Below, piece by piece: positions 15,957 through 24,140 of a stretch of 64,000 bases of DNA. The stretch lies in contig JACKEV010000007.1 in assembly GCA_020632795.1 (NCBI GenBank), forward strand, positions 434,001 to 498,000, given 5' to 3'. The DNA comes from Alphaproteobacteria bacterium. Its GTDB lineage: Bacteria > Myxococcota_A > UBA796 > CAJQPC01. Position 1 is the first letter of the stretch. Each line of letters starts with the position of its first letter. A program made the position numbers and the translations under genes. Below the pieces are notes generated by a model, which saw only the letters and a program-made list of their open reading frames with translations, had not been told where the DNA came from and did no database searches.

Positions 15957-17507
15957 ATGCGCGCCGTCGCACTTGTCGCCCTGGCCCTGGTCGCCTGTCG
16001 GGCTGACGACACCAAGGACACCGAGCCGGTCGACTCCGGGGACACCGCCCCCGAGGTCCGGGACCCCCGCTTCGACGCCCTGGCCGCGGCCATCGAGGCC
16101 GAGCGGGACGCGCTGGGGGCCCCCGGCGTCGCCGTGGCCGTCTTCGACAGCCAGGGGGTGCTGTGGGCCGAAGGTTTCGGCGTCCGCCACCCCGACGAGG
16201 ACACCCCGGTCGCCGACACCACCCTGTTCCGCATCGGCTCGGTCACCAAGATGCTCACCGCCGCGGCCCTGCTCCAGCAGGTCGAGGACGGCCTGGTGGA
16301 CCTGGAGGCCCCGGTCACCGACTACGTGCCCGACCTGGCGTTCACCCGGGACCCCACCTGGGCCGACAGCATCCAGGTGGGCCACCTCATCAACCACACC
16401 GCCGGGCTCTACGACTACGGCTCCCTCAACGACGGCCCGGATGACGCCAACCTCTCCGACATCCTGACCGGCTACTTCGCCCACAACTGTTGGCTGATGT
16501 CGCCCTCCGGCCGGTTCTGGAACTACAGCAACCCCAACTTCTCCCTGGCCGGGCTCATCGTCGAGCGGGTCGACGGCCGCAGCTACCGCGAGGTGATGGA
16601 CGCCGAGCTGTTCACCCCGCTGGGCATGGACCGCACCTTCTTCCTGGGCGAGGACGTGCTGGCCGACGGCGACTACGCCTCGGGCCTGACCACCAACTGG
16701 GTGACCGGCCAGGGCCGCGCGGTGGCCGAGCCCGACAGCTACGACAGCGGCTTCATGCGCCCGGCGGGCTTCGCCTACGCCTCGGTGCACGACCTCGCGG
16801 CCTTCGGGGGCTTCCTGCTGGCGGGGGACCCGGGCGTGCTCTCCGACACCCTGCGCAGCGAGATGCGCTCGGCCCAGATCCCCCTGGAGATGGGCGTGCC
16901 CTTCCAGTCCTACGGCTACGGGCTGTTCATCAGCGACGGCATCCTGCAGGCCGACGGGCTCGTGCCGACGCCGCTCGTGTCCCACGGCGGGGACATCCCG
17001 GGCTTCGCGGCGGACCTCTACCTGCTGCCCGAGCAGGACCTGGGCATCGCCATGCTGGCCAACACCGACCGGGCGCACTTCTCGAACGTCCTGGACGAGT
17101 GGATGGCGCTGGCCGACCTCCCCGCGCCGGTGGAGGCCCCCGACCTCAGCCCCGACCCCGACACCTTCGCCTCCGTGGCCGGCCGCTACAGCGACCCCTA
17201 CAACGTCGGCGACATCGAGGTCACGGTGGACGGCGAGCAGGTGGGCATCTCCATGCCCCTGCTCGACCAGTACGACATCCCCTACGGCGCCCGGCTGACC
17301 CCCTACCTGCCCGACACCTTCATCCTGCAGGTCCAGGGGATCCAGGTCGCGCTGACCTTCATCCGGGACGGCGACGGGGAGGTCGAGTACCTGCGCACCC
17401 GCTACTTCGTGGGCGCCCGCGCCGAGGACGAGGCCGCCGGCCCGCCGCTGTCCCCGCCGGTCCCGCGCCTCAGCCCTGCGCCGCTGGGGGCACCTCTGCC
17501 GCGCTGA
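15957..17507 (+). CDS. Serine beta-lactamase-like (class C type) lipoprotein hydrolase
   Basis: 516 residues. Lipobox L-V-A-C (Cys14), acidic linker D-T-K-D-T-E, then a serine hydrolase domain about 35-400 with the three penicillin-recognising motifs: S-V-T-K (Ser95, Lys98), Y-S-N (Tyr190) and H-G-G (343-345). A small C-terminal lipocalin-like beta domain (about 400-495) follows, as in many EstB/DAP-type enzymes, plus a Pro-rich tail. Could be a beta-lactamase, D-aminopeptidase or esterase; the divergent BlaI/M56 pair hints at cell-wall or beta-lactam response. The ATG at 15957 has AAGGAGGG just upstream. Its last 38 bases overlap the convergent oxidoreductase gene. Confidence 0.85.
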   Translation: MRAVALVALALVACRADDTKDTEPVDSGDTAPEVRDPRFDALAAAIEAERDALGAPGVAVAVFDSQGVLWAEGFGVRHPDEDTPVADTTLFRIGSVTKMLTAAALLQQVEDGLVDLEAPVTDYVPDLAFTRDPTWADSIQVGHLINHTAGLYDYGSLNDGPDDANLSDILTGYFAHNCWLMSPSGRFWNYSNPNFSLAGLIVERVDGRSYREVMDAELFTPLGMDRTFFLGEDVLADGDYASGLTTNWVTGQGRAVAEPDSYDSGFMRPAGFAYASVHDLAAFGGFLLAGDPGVLSDTLRSEMRSAQIPLEMGVPFQSYGYGLFISDGILQADGLVPTPLVSHGGDIPGFAADLYLLPEQDLGIAMLANTDRAHFSNVLDEWMALADLPAPVEAPDLSPDPDTFASVAGRYSDPYNVGDIEVTVDGEQVGISMPLLDQYDIPYGARLTPYLPDTFILQVQGIQVALTFIRDGDGEVEYLRTRYFVGARAEDEAAGPPLSPPVPRLSPAPLGAPLPR

Positions 17508-19788
17508 CCCGACAGCGGATGTGCTTGTGGTGGGGCACGCCGGTGAAGGGGTCGCGGTGGTCGGCGTCGGTGAGCAGGTTGATGTTCACCCCGTCGACCC
17601 CCTGGGCGGTCTTCAGGCCGAAGCCGTTGGGGGTGCTGATGTGCCCCTGTTGGAGGCGCGGGTCGCGGCGCACGGGCAGGACGACGGCGCCGCGGGGGGT
17701 CTCCACCCTGGCGTGCCCGTCTTCCGTGATGCCCAGCTCATCGGCATCCTGGGGGTTCATGCTCAAGGCGCCGTGGGGCCCCTTGCCCTTGCGCCAGCGG
17801 GGGTCGCGGTGGAGGGTGTTGGCGGTCCAGCGGGTGCGCAGGCCGGCGGAGAGGATGAAGGGCCAGGCGGGGTCGACCTGCGGGCTGGCGGTCAGGGCCT
17901 GCTCGAACGCGGCGCGCAGGGGCTCGGGGTAGAGCTGGATGCGGGGCAGGCGCAGGGTGTCGTCCAGGTGGGTCTCCGGGTCGACCCGCGCGATCTCAAC
18001 GCCCTCCGGGTGTTGGAGCATGCGCCGCCACAGCGCCTCGGCGCGGCCGAAGGGGCCTCGGAGCCGGAAGCGGGGCCCCAGGGTGCGCAGCACCGCCGCG
18101 GGTCGCTCCACCGCGTTGACCAGCACGTAGAGCCAGGCGACGACCAGGGCGATGGAGGGCATGCGGGGCCCCAGGGTCTCCAGCAGCCAGTAGGTGGCGC
18201 GGTGCTCAGGCTCGCCACCGCGACCCACAAGCGGGGCGAGGGCCAGGGCCAGGCCGGTGAGGAGGTGGCGGCCCCAGGGCCGGTCCGCCCAGCGGGACAG
18301 GCGCCGCAGCGGCCACGGCGGCGGGCTGAACAGCCGCATCCCCTGGGCCAGGCGCAGGAAGATCTCCTGGACGGGGAGGACGCCATCCGGCGCGGGCACC
18401 ACCGGGGGGCGGAGCTGGGTCACCACCTCCGGGAAGGTGCTGGGGAAGCTGGTCGCCTCCCAGGTCTCGTAGGCCACCGGGACCGGCAGCACGTAGTCGG
18501 CCGCCTGCGCGGTCTCGCTCAGCACCGGGTCGATGACCACCACCAGGTCCAGGCGCTCGAAGGTCGCCCTCATGCGGGTGGTGTCGGGGTAGCTGTTCAG
18601 GGGGTTGGTGCCCTCCACGATCACCGCGCGCATGTGCCCGGCCTCTACCTCTTCGGGCAGCAGCGCGGGGGAGAGCAGGCCGCGGGGGCACAAGGCGGCG
18701 ATGGCCTCCACGCCGCTGACCCGGGCGCGGGGCTGGGCCTCCGGCAGCGTCCCGACGGTCGGGACCACGGCCAGGCGGAAGTGGTGGCCCCCCGGCTGCT
18801 CCAGGTTGCCGGTCACCACGGGCAGCAGGTGCAGCAGCCAGCTCAGCAGCGTGGACCCCGGCGCGTGCTCGGCGCCCAGCTCGTACTGGATGCAGGCGCG
18901 CTCGGCGGTGGCGTAGCGCTCGGCGGCTTCGCGCAGCGCAGCGGGCTCGACACCGGCGCGTCGGGCCAGCGCGTCCACGGACTGGCCCGCGAGCGCGCTC
19001 CGAAGGTCCTCAAGGCCCGCCGCGCGGGCGTCGAGGAAGGCCTGGTCCTGCCAGCCGTTCTCCAGGATGCAGAGCAGCAGGCCGGCCAGCAGCCACAGGT
19101 CCCCGCCGGGGCGCACCGCGAGGTGCTGGTCGGCGCGCTCGGCGGTCCGGGTGCGCCGGGGGTCGATGACGATGATGTGCTGGGCAGAGCCCCGGGCCAG
19201 GGCGGCGCGCATCGCGTCGGGGTCCACGCCCCCGTTGCTGAGCTTGGGGTTGGTGCCGATGAGCACGACGACCTCGGCCGGGGCCACGTCGGCGTGGAGG
19301 ATGCGGTCCGGCAGGGCGCCGAACATCCACTGGTCCACCAGGAAGTGCTGGGTCTTCTCCTGGCCGAGGGTGTGGAACCAGTAGCGGCTGCCCAGGCCCG
19401 AGAGCAGCCCGACCCCGGGCATCGCGTCCAGGTGGCTGGCCTGCCCGCCCAGGCCGACGACGCCCACCGCGTCGGGGCCGTGGGCCTCGCGCAGCGCGTT
19501 GAGACGGGTGGCGATCTCCAAGAGGGCCTGCTCCCAGGAGACCGGCTCCAGCTCGCCCGAGGGGCTGCGGCGCAGGGGCGCGGTGAGGCGCTGATCGTGC
19601 TCGATGTAGCTGCCGATCGTGTAGCCCTTGTTGCAGATGTAGCCCCGGGAGTGCGGGCTGCCCGGGTCGGGGCGCACCTTGACGATCCGGCCGTCGGCTA
19701 CGTCGACCCGCAGGCCGCAGGCCTTGCTGCAGAGCACGCAGGCGGTGGCCAGATCCTGACCATCGCGGGGAAGGGACATGCGGCGCAT
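17470..19788 (-). CDS. Molybdopterin-dependent oxidoreductase
   Basis: 772 residues of the DMSO-reductase superfamily. N-terminal [4Fe-4S] ligands C-x2-C-x3-C (17, 20, 24) and Cys52 (Y-I-C-N-K-G), then the two Mo-bisPGD-binding halves, with G-T-N-P in both (G-T-N-P-K-L-S and G-T-N-P-L-N-S), and the C-terminal pterin domain with W-T-A-N-T-L and G-F-G-L-K. There is no Tat signal, so it is cytoplasmic. The region where formate dehydrogenases carry Cys/Sec (about 120-150) has no Cys, so the Mo ligand is unclear. Residues about 500-600 hold hydrophobic, Arg-flanked stretches not usual in this family. Substrate unknown. Start is the ATG at 19788 (19779 is an alternative). Confidence 0.85.
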   Translation of the reverse strand: MRRMSLPRDGQDLATACVLCSKACGLRVDVADGRIVKVRPDPGSPHSRGYICNKGYTIGSYIEHDQRLTAPLRRSPSGELEPVSWEQALLEIATRLNALREAHGPDAVGVVGLGGQASHLDAMPGVGLLSGLGSRYWFHTLGQEKTQHFLVDQWMFGALPDRILHADVAPAEVVVLIGTNPKLSNGGVDPDAMRAALARGSAQHIIVIDPRRTRTAERADQHLAVRPGGDLWLLAGLLLCILENGWQDQAFLDARAAGLEDLRSALAGQSVDALARRAGVEPAALREAAERYATAERACIQYELGAEHAPGSTLLSWLLHLLPVVTGNLEQPGGHHFRLAVVPTVGTLPEAQPRARVSGVEAIAALCPRGLLSPALLPEEVEAGHMRAVIVEGTNPLNSYPDTTRMRATFERLDLVVVIDPVLSETAQAADYVLPVPVAYETWEATSFPSTFPEVVTQLRPPVVPAPDGVLPVQEIFLRLAQGMRLFSPPPWPLRRLSRWADRPWGRHLLTGLALALAPLVGRGGEPEHRATYWLLETLGPRMPSIALVVAWLYVLVNAVERPAAVLRTLGPRFRLRGPFGRAEALWRRMLQHPEGVEIARVDPETHLDDTLRLPRIQLYPEPLRAAFEQALTASPQVDPAWPFILSAGLRTRWTANTLHRDPRWRKGKGPHGALSMNPQDADELGITEDGHARVETPRGAVVLPVRRDPRLQQGHISTPNGFGLKTAQGVDGVNINLLTDADHRDPFTGVPHHKHIRCRVSAAEVPPAAQG

Positions 19789-19839
19789 GCTACCCGCTTC
19801 CCTGCGGGTGAGGTAGTTTGCTCGTCTGATGGAGCACCC

Positions 19840-20730
19840 ATGAGCTACGACCTCTTCTTCCGTTCGCGCGGCGGTCCCCCGGACCGCGCCGGGGTCCTGG
19901 AGTGGTTCCGGGGTCGGGAGCACTACAAGGTCACGGAGTCCCAGGCGTTCTATGAGAACCAGGCCACCGGGGTCTACTTCTCGTTCGACTTCGCCGAGGA
20001 CGCTGAGCTGCCGGCCTTCAACGTCAACTACTTCAGGCCGCACACCTTCGGCCTGGAGGCGGAGCCCGAGCTGGGCGCCTTCGTGCGCCGCTTCGACCTC
20101 ACCGTGGACGACCCCCAGAGCGACGGCATGGGCGAGGGCGAGTACAGCGCCGAGGGCTTCGTGCGGGGCTGGAACCACGGCAACCGCTTCGCCCACCGGG
20201 CGATGATCTCCCTGGGGCATGTCAACGAGCCGCTGCTGACCCTGCCCCGGGCCACGCTGGAGGGGATCTGGCGGTGGAACGAGGGCCGCGTGGCCTACGG
20301 GGAGTGGCTCAACTTCATCGAGATGCTGCCCTGCTTCGTGCCCACGGTGTTCCTCTTCCAGGATGACCAGGACCCCGCGCGGGTGCGCACCGGCGTGATC
20401 TGGGGCGAGGCGATGTCCATCGCCCTGCCCGAGGTGGACTGGTTGATCGTGATGGAGGCGGTGGGGGCTACGCCGGTCGTCCTGCCGCGCGCCGCGTTCG
20501 CCGAGCGCCTCGCCGGCTACCGCGCGGTGTCCGGCGACACCCGCTACACCCTCGACGGCCAGGAGCGCGCGGTGGGGCTGACCCACCAGCTCCTGGACTA
20601 CGACATGCCGCCCGCCGACCTGCTCCCTGCCCTGCTCGCGGCGGGGGAGGCGCGGCGGGTGGCCCGGCTCCACCCGGATCAGGTGCTGACCGCCGAGCTG
20701 GTAGACGAGGCGTGCGCCAACAAGACCTGA
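19840..20730 (+). CDS. Uncharacterised soluble protein (M-S-Y-D-L-F-F start)
   Basis: 296 residues, no signal peptide. Begins M-S-Y-D-L-F-F-R-S-R and contains G-V-Y-F-S-F-D-F near residue 45, a combination I have seen in uncharacterised bacterial proteins but cannot tie to a function. The rest alternates aromatic strands and helices, with a Leu-rich helical C-terminus ending in a short polar tail. Nine bases separate it from the phosphofructokinase gene, so co-transcription is likely. The ATG at 19840 has a GGAG eight bases upstream (19831-19834). Confidence 0.65.
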   Translation: MSYDLFFRSRGGPPDRAGVLEWFRGREHYKVTESQAFYENQATGVYFSFDFAEDAELPAFNVNYFRPHTFGLEAEPELGAFVRRFDLTVDDPQSDGMGEGEYSAEGFVRGWNHGNRFAHRAMISLGHVNEPLLTLPRATLEGIWRWNEGRVAYGEWLNFIEMLPCFVPTVFLFQDDQDPARVRTGVIWGEAMSIALPEVDWLIVMEAVGATPVVLPRAAFAERLAGYRAVSGDTRYTLDGQERAVGLTHQLLDYDMPPADLLPALLAAGEARRVARLHPDQVLTAELVDEACANKT

Positions 20731-20739
20731 GAGGTGCCC

Positions 20740-21795
20740 ATGCCCGGGATCGCCGTGCTGACCTCGGGGGGAGACGCCCCCGGCATGAACGCCGCGCTGC
20801 ACGCGATCGTGAAGCTCTGCGCGGCCCGTGGCGTGGACGTCATGGGGGTGGAGCAGGGCTACGACGGCCTGATGGCGGGGCGCTTCCGACCCTTGCGGCC
20901 CCAGGACGTCGACGGCATCGGGCACATGGGCGGGACGCTGCTGGGCTCGGCGCGCTCGAAGGGCTTCCGCACGCCCGCGGGCCGCGCCCGCGCCGCCCAG
21001 GCCCTGGAATCGCTGGACGGCCTGCTGGTCATCGGGGGGAACGGCTCGCTGACCGGGGCCCACCTGCTGGCGCAGGAGACTGGCGTGCGGGTCATCGGCC
21101 TGCCGGCCTCCATCGACAACGACCTGGGCTGCACCGCCTCGGCCATCGGGGTGGACACCGCGCTCAACACCATCGTCGACGCCTGCGACCGCATCGCCGA
21201 CACCGCCCGGGCCCACCGGCGGGTCTTCGTGGTGGAGGTCATGGGGCGGCAGTGCGGCTACCTGGCGATGGCCTCGTCCATCGCGGTGGGGGCCGACGCC
21301 TGCCTCTACCGGGAGCAGGGCAAGGGGGAGGCCCACATCGTGGCCGAGCTGGAGGCCCTGCTGCGGCGGGCCTACGCCCCCGAGCGCAACAAGCTGGAGG
21401 TCCTCATCCTCAAGGCCGAGGGCGTGGAGCTGCCCACGCCGCAGCTCGTGCGGCGGCTGCAGGACTTCTCCGACCGCGAGCTGGGGGGCGTGGACGTGCG
21501 CGGTACGGTGCTGGGCCACGTGGTGCGGGGCGGCAACCCCAGCTACCAGGACCGCATGATCGCCGGGCGGCTCTCGGCGGCGGCGGTGGGGGCGCTGCTG
21601 GGGGGCTCCACCGACGAGATGGTCGGTTGGCAGCCCTGGACCGAGGGCGGCATCGACACCCGGGATCCCTCGGTGAAGCGCTTCGGTCTGGCCCAGGTGC
21701 TGGACGAGACCCGCGCCCTGCTGGACGGGACGAGCCCGGTCACCCAGCGGAGGGTCCGGCAGATGGAGACCTACGCAGGCGTCATGGGCATCTGA
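20740..21795 (+). CDS. pfkA: 6-phosphofructokinase
   Basis: 351 residues; phosphorylates fructose 6-phosphate in glycolysis. Nucleotide-binding G-G-D-A-P-G-M-N at 10-17, the phosphate-donor motif as G-G-N-G-S near 100 (Gly after Asn favours ATP over pyrophosphate), catalytic I-D-N-D in P-A-S-I-D-N-D, and the sugar-binding M-G-R-Q-C-G-Y-L-A. The Asn in place of Asp in the G-G-D-G-S motif and P-A-S for P-G-T are departures from E. coli PfkA. The ATG at 20740 is chosen over an upstream in-frame GTG (20734) by fit to the family start. Confidence 0.92.
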   Translation: MPGIAVLTSGGDAPGMNAALHAIVKLCAARGVDVMGVEQGYDGLMAGRFRPLRPQDVDGIGHMGGTLLGSARSKGFRTPAGRARAAQALESLDGLLVIGGNGSLTGAHLLAQETGVRVIGLPASIDNDLGCTASAIGVDTALNTIVDACDRIADTARAHRRVFVVEVMGRQCGYLAMASSIAVGADACLYREQGKGEAHIVAELEALLRRAYAPERNKLEVLILKAEGVELPTPQLVRRLQDFSDRELGGVDVRGTVLGHVVRGGNPSYQDRMIAGRLSAAAVGALLGGSTDEMVGWQPWTEGGIDTRDPSVKRFGLAQVLDETRALLDGTSPVTQRRVRQMETYAGVMGI

Positions 21796-21811
21796 AGGAT
21801 ACAGACCACCC

Positions 21812-22129
21812 ATGCGTCCGTTGAAGCCCCTCCCTCACGCGCTCGTGCTGCTGTGCAACCGCCAGCGTCCCCCCGGAGCGGCCAAGCCCTCCTGCGGCTT
21901 CCACGGGGCAGACGCGCTTCGTGGCTGGCTCAAGCAGCGCCTCAAGGAGGAGGGGCTGTGGGGTCAGGCGGTGCGGGTCTCCCCGGTGGACTGCCTGGAC
22001 ATCTGCCCCAAGGCCGGCGTGGTCATCGGCCTGGACGGGGGCCGGCGCCTGCTGCTGGTCGACGCGGAGGCGGATCGGGAGGCCCTGTTGGAGGAGCTGC
22101 GGGCGCTCGCCCGACCCGACGCCGGCTGA
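21812..22129 (+). CDS. Thioredoxin-like [2Fe-2S] ferredoxin
   Basis: 105 residues. Four cysteines in the thioredoxin-fold ferredoxin pattern: Cys15 (L-L-C-N), Cys28 (S-C-G-F), Cys61 and Cys65 (D-C-L-D-I-C-P-K-A-G). Family members pass electrons to or from cytoplasmic oxidoreductases. It follows pfkA by 16 bp in the same direction. The nearby molybdenum enzyme is on the opposite strand but could be a partner. Confidence 0.85.
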   Translation: MRPLKPLPHALVLLCNRQRPPGAAKPSCGFHGADALRGWLKQRLKEEGLWGQAVRVSPVDCLDICPKAGVVIGLDGGRRLLLVDAEADREALLEELRALARPDAG

Positions 22130-22749
22130 AGGGATCTCTGAAAGATCCGGTCAGGGCTGACCGTACGTACGGTCATGACCGTACAAATTTCCGGGGCCTT
22201 CCTGACCGATGTGGTGACGCCGGACACCCCCTGACCGGATTTCGACGCAGAGATGCCTTGTCTGAACCAGATTCTCCGCAAATGTCAGGAATCTGTGTGC
22301 GCATTGCGTGCTTCATACAATCGCAACTCCACGATTAGCGGATGTTCCAGAATTGTCCGACAGCACAACAGCGGGCCGAAATCTGTCCGTTTTTTCCCTT
22401 GTCCCCCGTGACCCCCTCCGAGTACGCTGTGTGTGTGCCGATCGCGGGTCGTCATCTCTCCAGGGTGTGCCTGTGGTCAGCCTTCCAGCGGAAGCCGGTC
22501 CCACCGCGGCGCCGCGCAGGAGTAGAACCCTATGGGACAGCGACCTGGCGTCGATGAGCTGTTCATGGATATCCCAGAGGTCACGGGGACGCCTCTGCCG
22601 GAGCGCACCCCCACCCGCGTCGAACGCGGCGCTGGGGGGGCCCAACGACGTCGGAGCTGCTGCAGCGGAGAGGATCCCTTCGGGCAGTGGTGGGTCGTGA
22701 ACCGCTCCCGGCATCTGTTCGCCTGAACTGTGTCGGGTGAACGGGGTGT
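22130..22749. other. Gene-poor gap between the ferredoxin and the conflict operon
   Basis: 620 bp, lower in GC than the surroundings and without a convincing gene. It holds the TGACCG cluster (separate entry), a T6 run at 22391-22396, and one short reading frame at 22532-22726 (64 codons, AGGAG nine bases upstream of its ATG) whose codon use is unlike the neighbours and which resembles nothing known to me. It may be a remnant. The gap marks the downstream boundary of the protease/vWA operon. Confidence 0.5.
22148..22237. repeat. Cluster of six TGACCG/CGGTCA half-sites
   Basis: Half-sites at 22148 (CGGTCA), 22158 (TGACCG), 22170 (CGGTCA), 22176 (TGACCG), 22203 and 22232 (both TGACCG). The first four alternate in orientation and form palindromes, including the perfect 16-mer at 22159-22174 and CGGTCATGACCG at 22170-22181. 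Two further TGACCG copies 12 bp apart lie at 63620-63637. Looks like a regulator-binding array. Confidence 0.55.
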
Positions 22750-24132
22750 TCACCCCACCCGCGCGGCGGGATCCCCCAGCAGGATGAAGCCGCCGAGGTC
22801 CTGACGGCGGACCCAGGTGAAGCCGCGCCAGCGGCGCCGGACCTCAAAGGGCTCGCCGTACTGGCGGGCGTCCTCCTCCTCGTTGTAGTCGTCGACCAGC
22901 GCGGCGTTCAGCTCCGCGACGGTCTTGCGCAGGGTGGTGGCCATCGCGTTGCCGGCCCGGTGTCCCTCGGCCAGCGCGTCGACGAGCTGGTAGAAGGGCT
23001 TGTGGGCGGGCTGCTGCTCCTCCTCGGCCCAGTCCCGGAACGACAGCTCGAAGGCCAGGTCGATGTGGCCGATGAAGACCTGGGGGCCCAGAGGGTTGAG
23101 CAGCGCGGCCTGGGGCAGGGCGGCAATGAAGCCGGGGCTGTCCTCAACGGGCAGGCTGCGGAGGACGCTCTCTGCGGGCTTCTGCCAGTTGTCCTCCTGG
23201 TTCATGCGCCGGATCCAGTGCCACAGCGCGCTCCTGGAGGGGGTGCCGGCGGAGAAGCAGGCGAAGGCGACCCAGGCCCCGGCCTCGACCCAGCTCCCCT
23301 CGGCGACCGCGGGGGCCTCAATCCGGCTGCCCATCTCCAGCTTGAGGGCACCCTGCAGCTCAAGCTGGCTGGCCCGATCGGCCCAGCCGCCCCGGGGCGC
23401 GCCCGCGCCGTGGCTGGTGGTCAGGAGCACGCCCCCGCGGGCCGCGCGGGCCGCCGCGAGGAGGCCGCGCTCATGGAGAGCCTTGGGGAGCCCTGTGGTG
23501 GCGGCCCGCTCCTTGAGGGCGTCGCGCAGGGGCGTCACCAGGTGCGCCGCCGCCTTGCCCGCCGCCCGGGAGCCGTCCTGGACCGCGTGCAGGTGGATGG
23601 CGGGGCCTTCGCGCTTCGGAACCTCGATCTCTGCGATGCGCTCGGCGTAGGCGCGGTAGTGCTCGGGCTCGGCGAAGGCGAGCCGGCCCGGGAAGCGGTC
23701 ACCCGGGATCCCCCGCTCCAGGGTCAGCGGCAGCTCATCGGGGCCGCCCAGCAAGGTGAGGTAGCGGGGGTCGTCCTTGTCCTTGAGGAGCTTGACCACG
23801 CCATTGAGCCACTTGCGGGCCTTCGCGGGCCGCGTCAGGGCCTCGGCCGGGGCGTGGAAGACCTGGACCGGGGCGCCCTGCTGGTCCTGGCGGGCCTCAA
23901 TGAGGGGCTGGAGCTGCTCGACCAGGGTGCGGCCGCGGGGGGTGTCCGCCGCGATGACCGCCCAGCGCTGGGACGGCAGGTCGTCGGGGTCGCCAGCGCC
24001 GACGAAGAGCTTGTGCTCGTCGCGTTCGGGCTTGTCGGCCAGCCGGGCCGCTGCGGGGTCGAGGCCGTCGGGCAGGACCGGGGCGGTCTCGTCGGCGGGG
24101 GCGAGGAAGAGGTCAATGGTGTCGTCGTTCAT
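22750..24132 (-). CDS. C25/caspase-like (clan CD) cysteine protease, active-site intact
   Basis: 460 residues. The catalytic dyad is visible as S-H-G-A-G (His241) and A-C-F-S-A-G (Cys292), each at the end of a hydrophobic strand, as in gingipain-type C25 and caspase-like peptidases. Y-L-T-L-L-G-G-P-D-E-L-P (about 124-135) and the terminal F-I-L-L-G-D-P-A (449-456) match conserved strands of C25-like enzymes. No signal peptide, so it should act in the cytoplasm as an effector. It aligns over its full length with residues about 1415-1833 of the upstream giant protein, which lacks both catalytic residues. The ATG at 24132 is chosen; a TTG at 24144 overlapping the upstream TGA is an alternative, so translation is coupled. 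Last gene of the conflict operon. Confidence 0.8.
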   Translation of the reverse strand: MNDDTIDLFLAPADETAPVLPDGLDPAAARLADKPERDEHKLFVGAGDPDDLPSQRWAVIAADTPRGRTLVEQLQPLIEARQDQQGAPVQVFHAPAEALTRPAKARKWLNGVVKLLKDKDDPRYLTLLGGPDELPLTLERGIPGDRFPGRLAFAEPEHYRAYAERIAEIEVPKREGPAIHLHAVQDGSRAAGKAAAHLVTPLRDALKERAATTGLPKALHERGLLAAARAARGGVLLTTSHGAGAPRGGWADRASQLELQGALKLEMGSRIEAPAVAEGSWVEAGAWVAFACFSAGTPSRSALWHWIRRMNQEDNWQKPAESVLRSLPVEDSPGFIAALPQAALLNPLGPQVFIGHIDLAFELSFRDWAEEEQQPAHKPFYQLVDALAEGHRAGNAMATTLRKTVAELNAALVDDYNEEEDARQYGEPFEVRRRWRGFTWVRRQDLGGFILLGDPAARVG

Positions 24133-24140
24133 GGGTGCTC

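Noticed and set aside
17521..19839. Long plus-strand extension upstream of the gene at 19840
   Set aside because: Antisense to the molybdopterin enzyme; the true start is the ATG at 19840.
22532..22726. 64-codon frame with SD in the gap
   Set aside because: Unusual codon use and no resemblance to known proteins; mentioned in the gap entry only.
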